In this document: positions 4,723-5,155 of the stretch, in pieces
Numbering within the stretch: the stretch's first letter is position 1
Layout of the letters: each line of letters starts with the position of its first letter
Assembly: GCA_023228745.1 (NCBI GenBank)
Contig: JALOAP010000252.1
Span: 1-5,155, forward strand
From: Dehalococcoidia bacterium
GTDB taxonomy: Bacteria; Chloroflexota; Dehalococcoidia; Tepidiformales; Tepidiformaceae
Direction: 5' to 3'
DNA length: 5,155 nt
Translations under genes and position numbers: made by a program
Notes under the pieces: model-generated
The model's input: only the letters and a program-made list of their open reading frames with translations
Databases searched by the model: none
Told to the model about the DNA's origin: nothing

Positions 4723-5155
4723 AACTACGCTCCACCCTTATGCCGTTATTTTCAAGGATGCTTAGAGCCTGCTCCAGAATGTCCATCTTTCCTGGTTGGG
4801 TGCGGATAGTTACCCAGAGTGGCTTTTCTGTCGCATGTGCAACATCGACCTCCTTTAGGAGTTGCTCAATATCTGCCGGGTTGCTGTTCTTTTTCATGAC
4901 TTCTTCAATTTCATCGGGATCAAAGCCGGTAAAAGAAACGTCGTAATTCTGAGTATTAAGATCCTGGAGAAGGTCTTTTAATAGCGGGATATCCCAGGAG
5001 CCGGATATTTTGTTGAGCGCAACGTTAAGAGCCTTCTCCTTAGATTTATCCACATCGATGATTATGCAGTCGATTTCAGCGTATTGTAAGTCCTTCAGGA
5101 CGGTTATCCTTTGGTGGCCGCCAATGACGGTAAAATCTTTATTTATTATAATAGG
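4712..5155 (-). CDS. ParB/Srx-domain protein, C-terminal part (start outside the window)
   Basis: The frame enters at the window edge as PIIINKDFTVIGGHQRITVL and runs 147 codons to a TAA at 4714-4712. The GGHQR box and the following LKDLQYAEIDCIIIDVD, then KEKALNVALNKISGSWD and a GFDPDEIEEV segment, match the ParB-N-like domain found on phage DNA methylases and stand-alone phage ParB-like proteins; this fold binds nucleotides in several families. In methylase fusions a catalytic domain would follow. Here there is instead a short acidic linker and a compact C-terminal segment (WVTIRTQPGKMDILEQ, then GIRVERSYEK) of alternating strand and helix character that I cannot name. A GTG at 5053 lies inside the domain and is not the true start, since the domain continues upstream. 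The gene overlaps the methyltransferase-like gene by 11 bases, so the two are probably co-translated and may act together on DNA. Confidence 0.8.
   Translation of the reverse strand, partial: PIIINKDFTVIGGHQRITVLKDLQYAEIDCIIIDVDKSKEKALNVALNKISGSWDIPLLKDLLQDLNTQNYDVSFTGFDPDEIEEVMKKNSNPADIEQLLKEVDVAHATEKPLWVTIRTQPGKMDILEQALSILENNGIRVERSYEK

Noticed and set aside
4474..4946. Plus-strand open frames opposite the methyltransferase-like and ParB-like genes
   Set aside because: No ribosome binding site or family features; the minus-strand genes explain the region.

Overview
The window is a stretch of a tailed-phage or prophage genome, with every supported gene on the minus strand (transcription runs from the right end towards position 1). 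The P27-type small terminase, Terminase_1-type large terminase and HK97-type portal in that order, with strong GGAGG ribosome binding sites, a moderate base composition and a sigma-A-like promoter, suggest a siphophage or prophage of a low-to-moderate-GC Firmicute, most likely a clostridial host. No integrase, tRNA or host gene is present, so phage and prophage cannot be told apart.

Layout in the direction of transcription. (1) 5155-4114: a ParB/Srx-domain protein (its start lies outside the window) whose last codons overlap a small Rossmann-type methyltransferase-like gene. (2) 4113-3903: a spacer with an unrecognised 47-codon lysine/arginine-rich reading frame that begins immediately after the methyltransferase stop codons, then a clean TTGCGA-17-TATAAT promoter. 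(3) 3902-3156: a SplB-like radical SAM protein followed by a rho-independent terminator at 3112-3081. With its own promoter and terminator it is organised as an autonomous cassette (a 'moron') set just upstream of the packaging genes. (4) 3080-2921: a spacer with a second copy of a conserved block that also occurs at 4021-4073, and a short fragment resembling the methyltransferase gene. (5) 2920-1: the tightly packed head-packaging operon: small terminase, large terminase (4-base gap), a 65-residue two-helix membrane protein, and the first 198 codons of the portal.

The packaging genes work together: the small terminase recognises phage DNA, the large terminase cuts it and drives it with ATP through the portal into the procapsid. 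The role of the upstream group (ParB-like, methyltransferase-like, SplB-like) is unknown. A nucleic-acid modification or repair function is a reasonable but unproven inference.

The most unusual signals are the conserved block flanking the radical SAM cassette, which looks like a short coding remnant because two of its differences are synonymous third-position changes, and the Trm1-like DxDxYGSP motif in the small methyltransferase-like protein.
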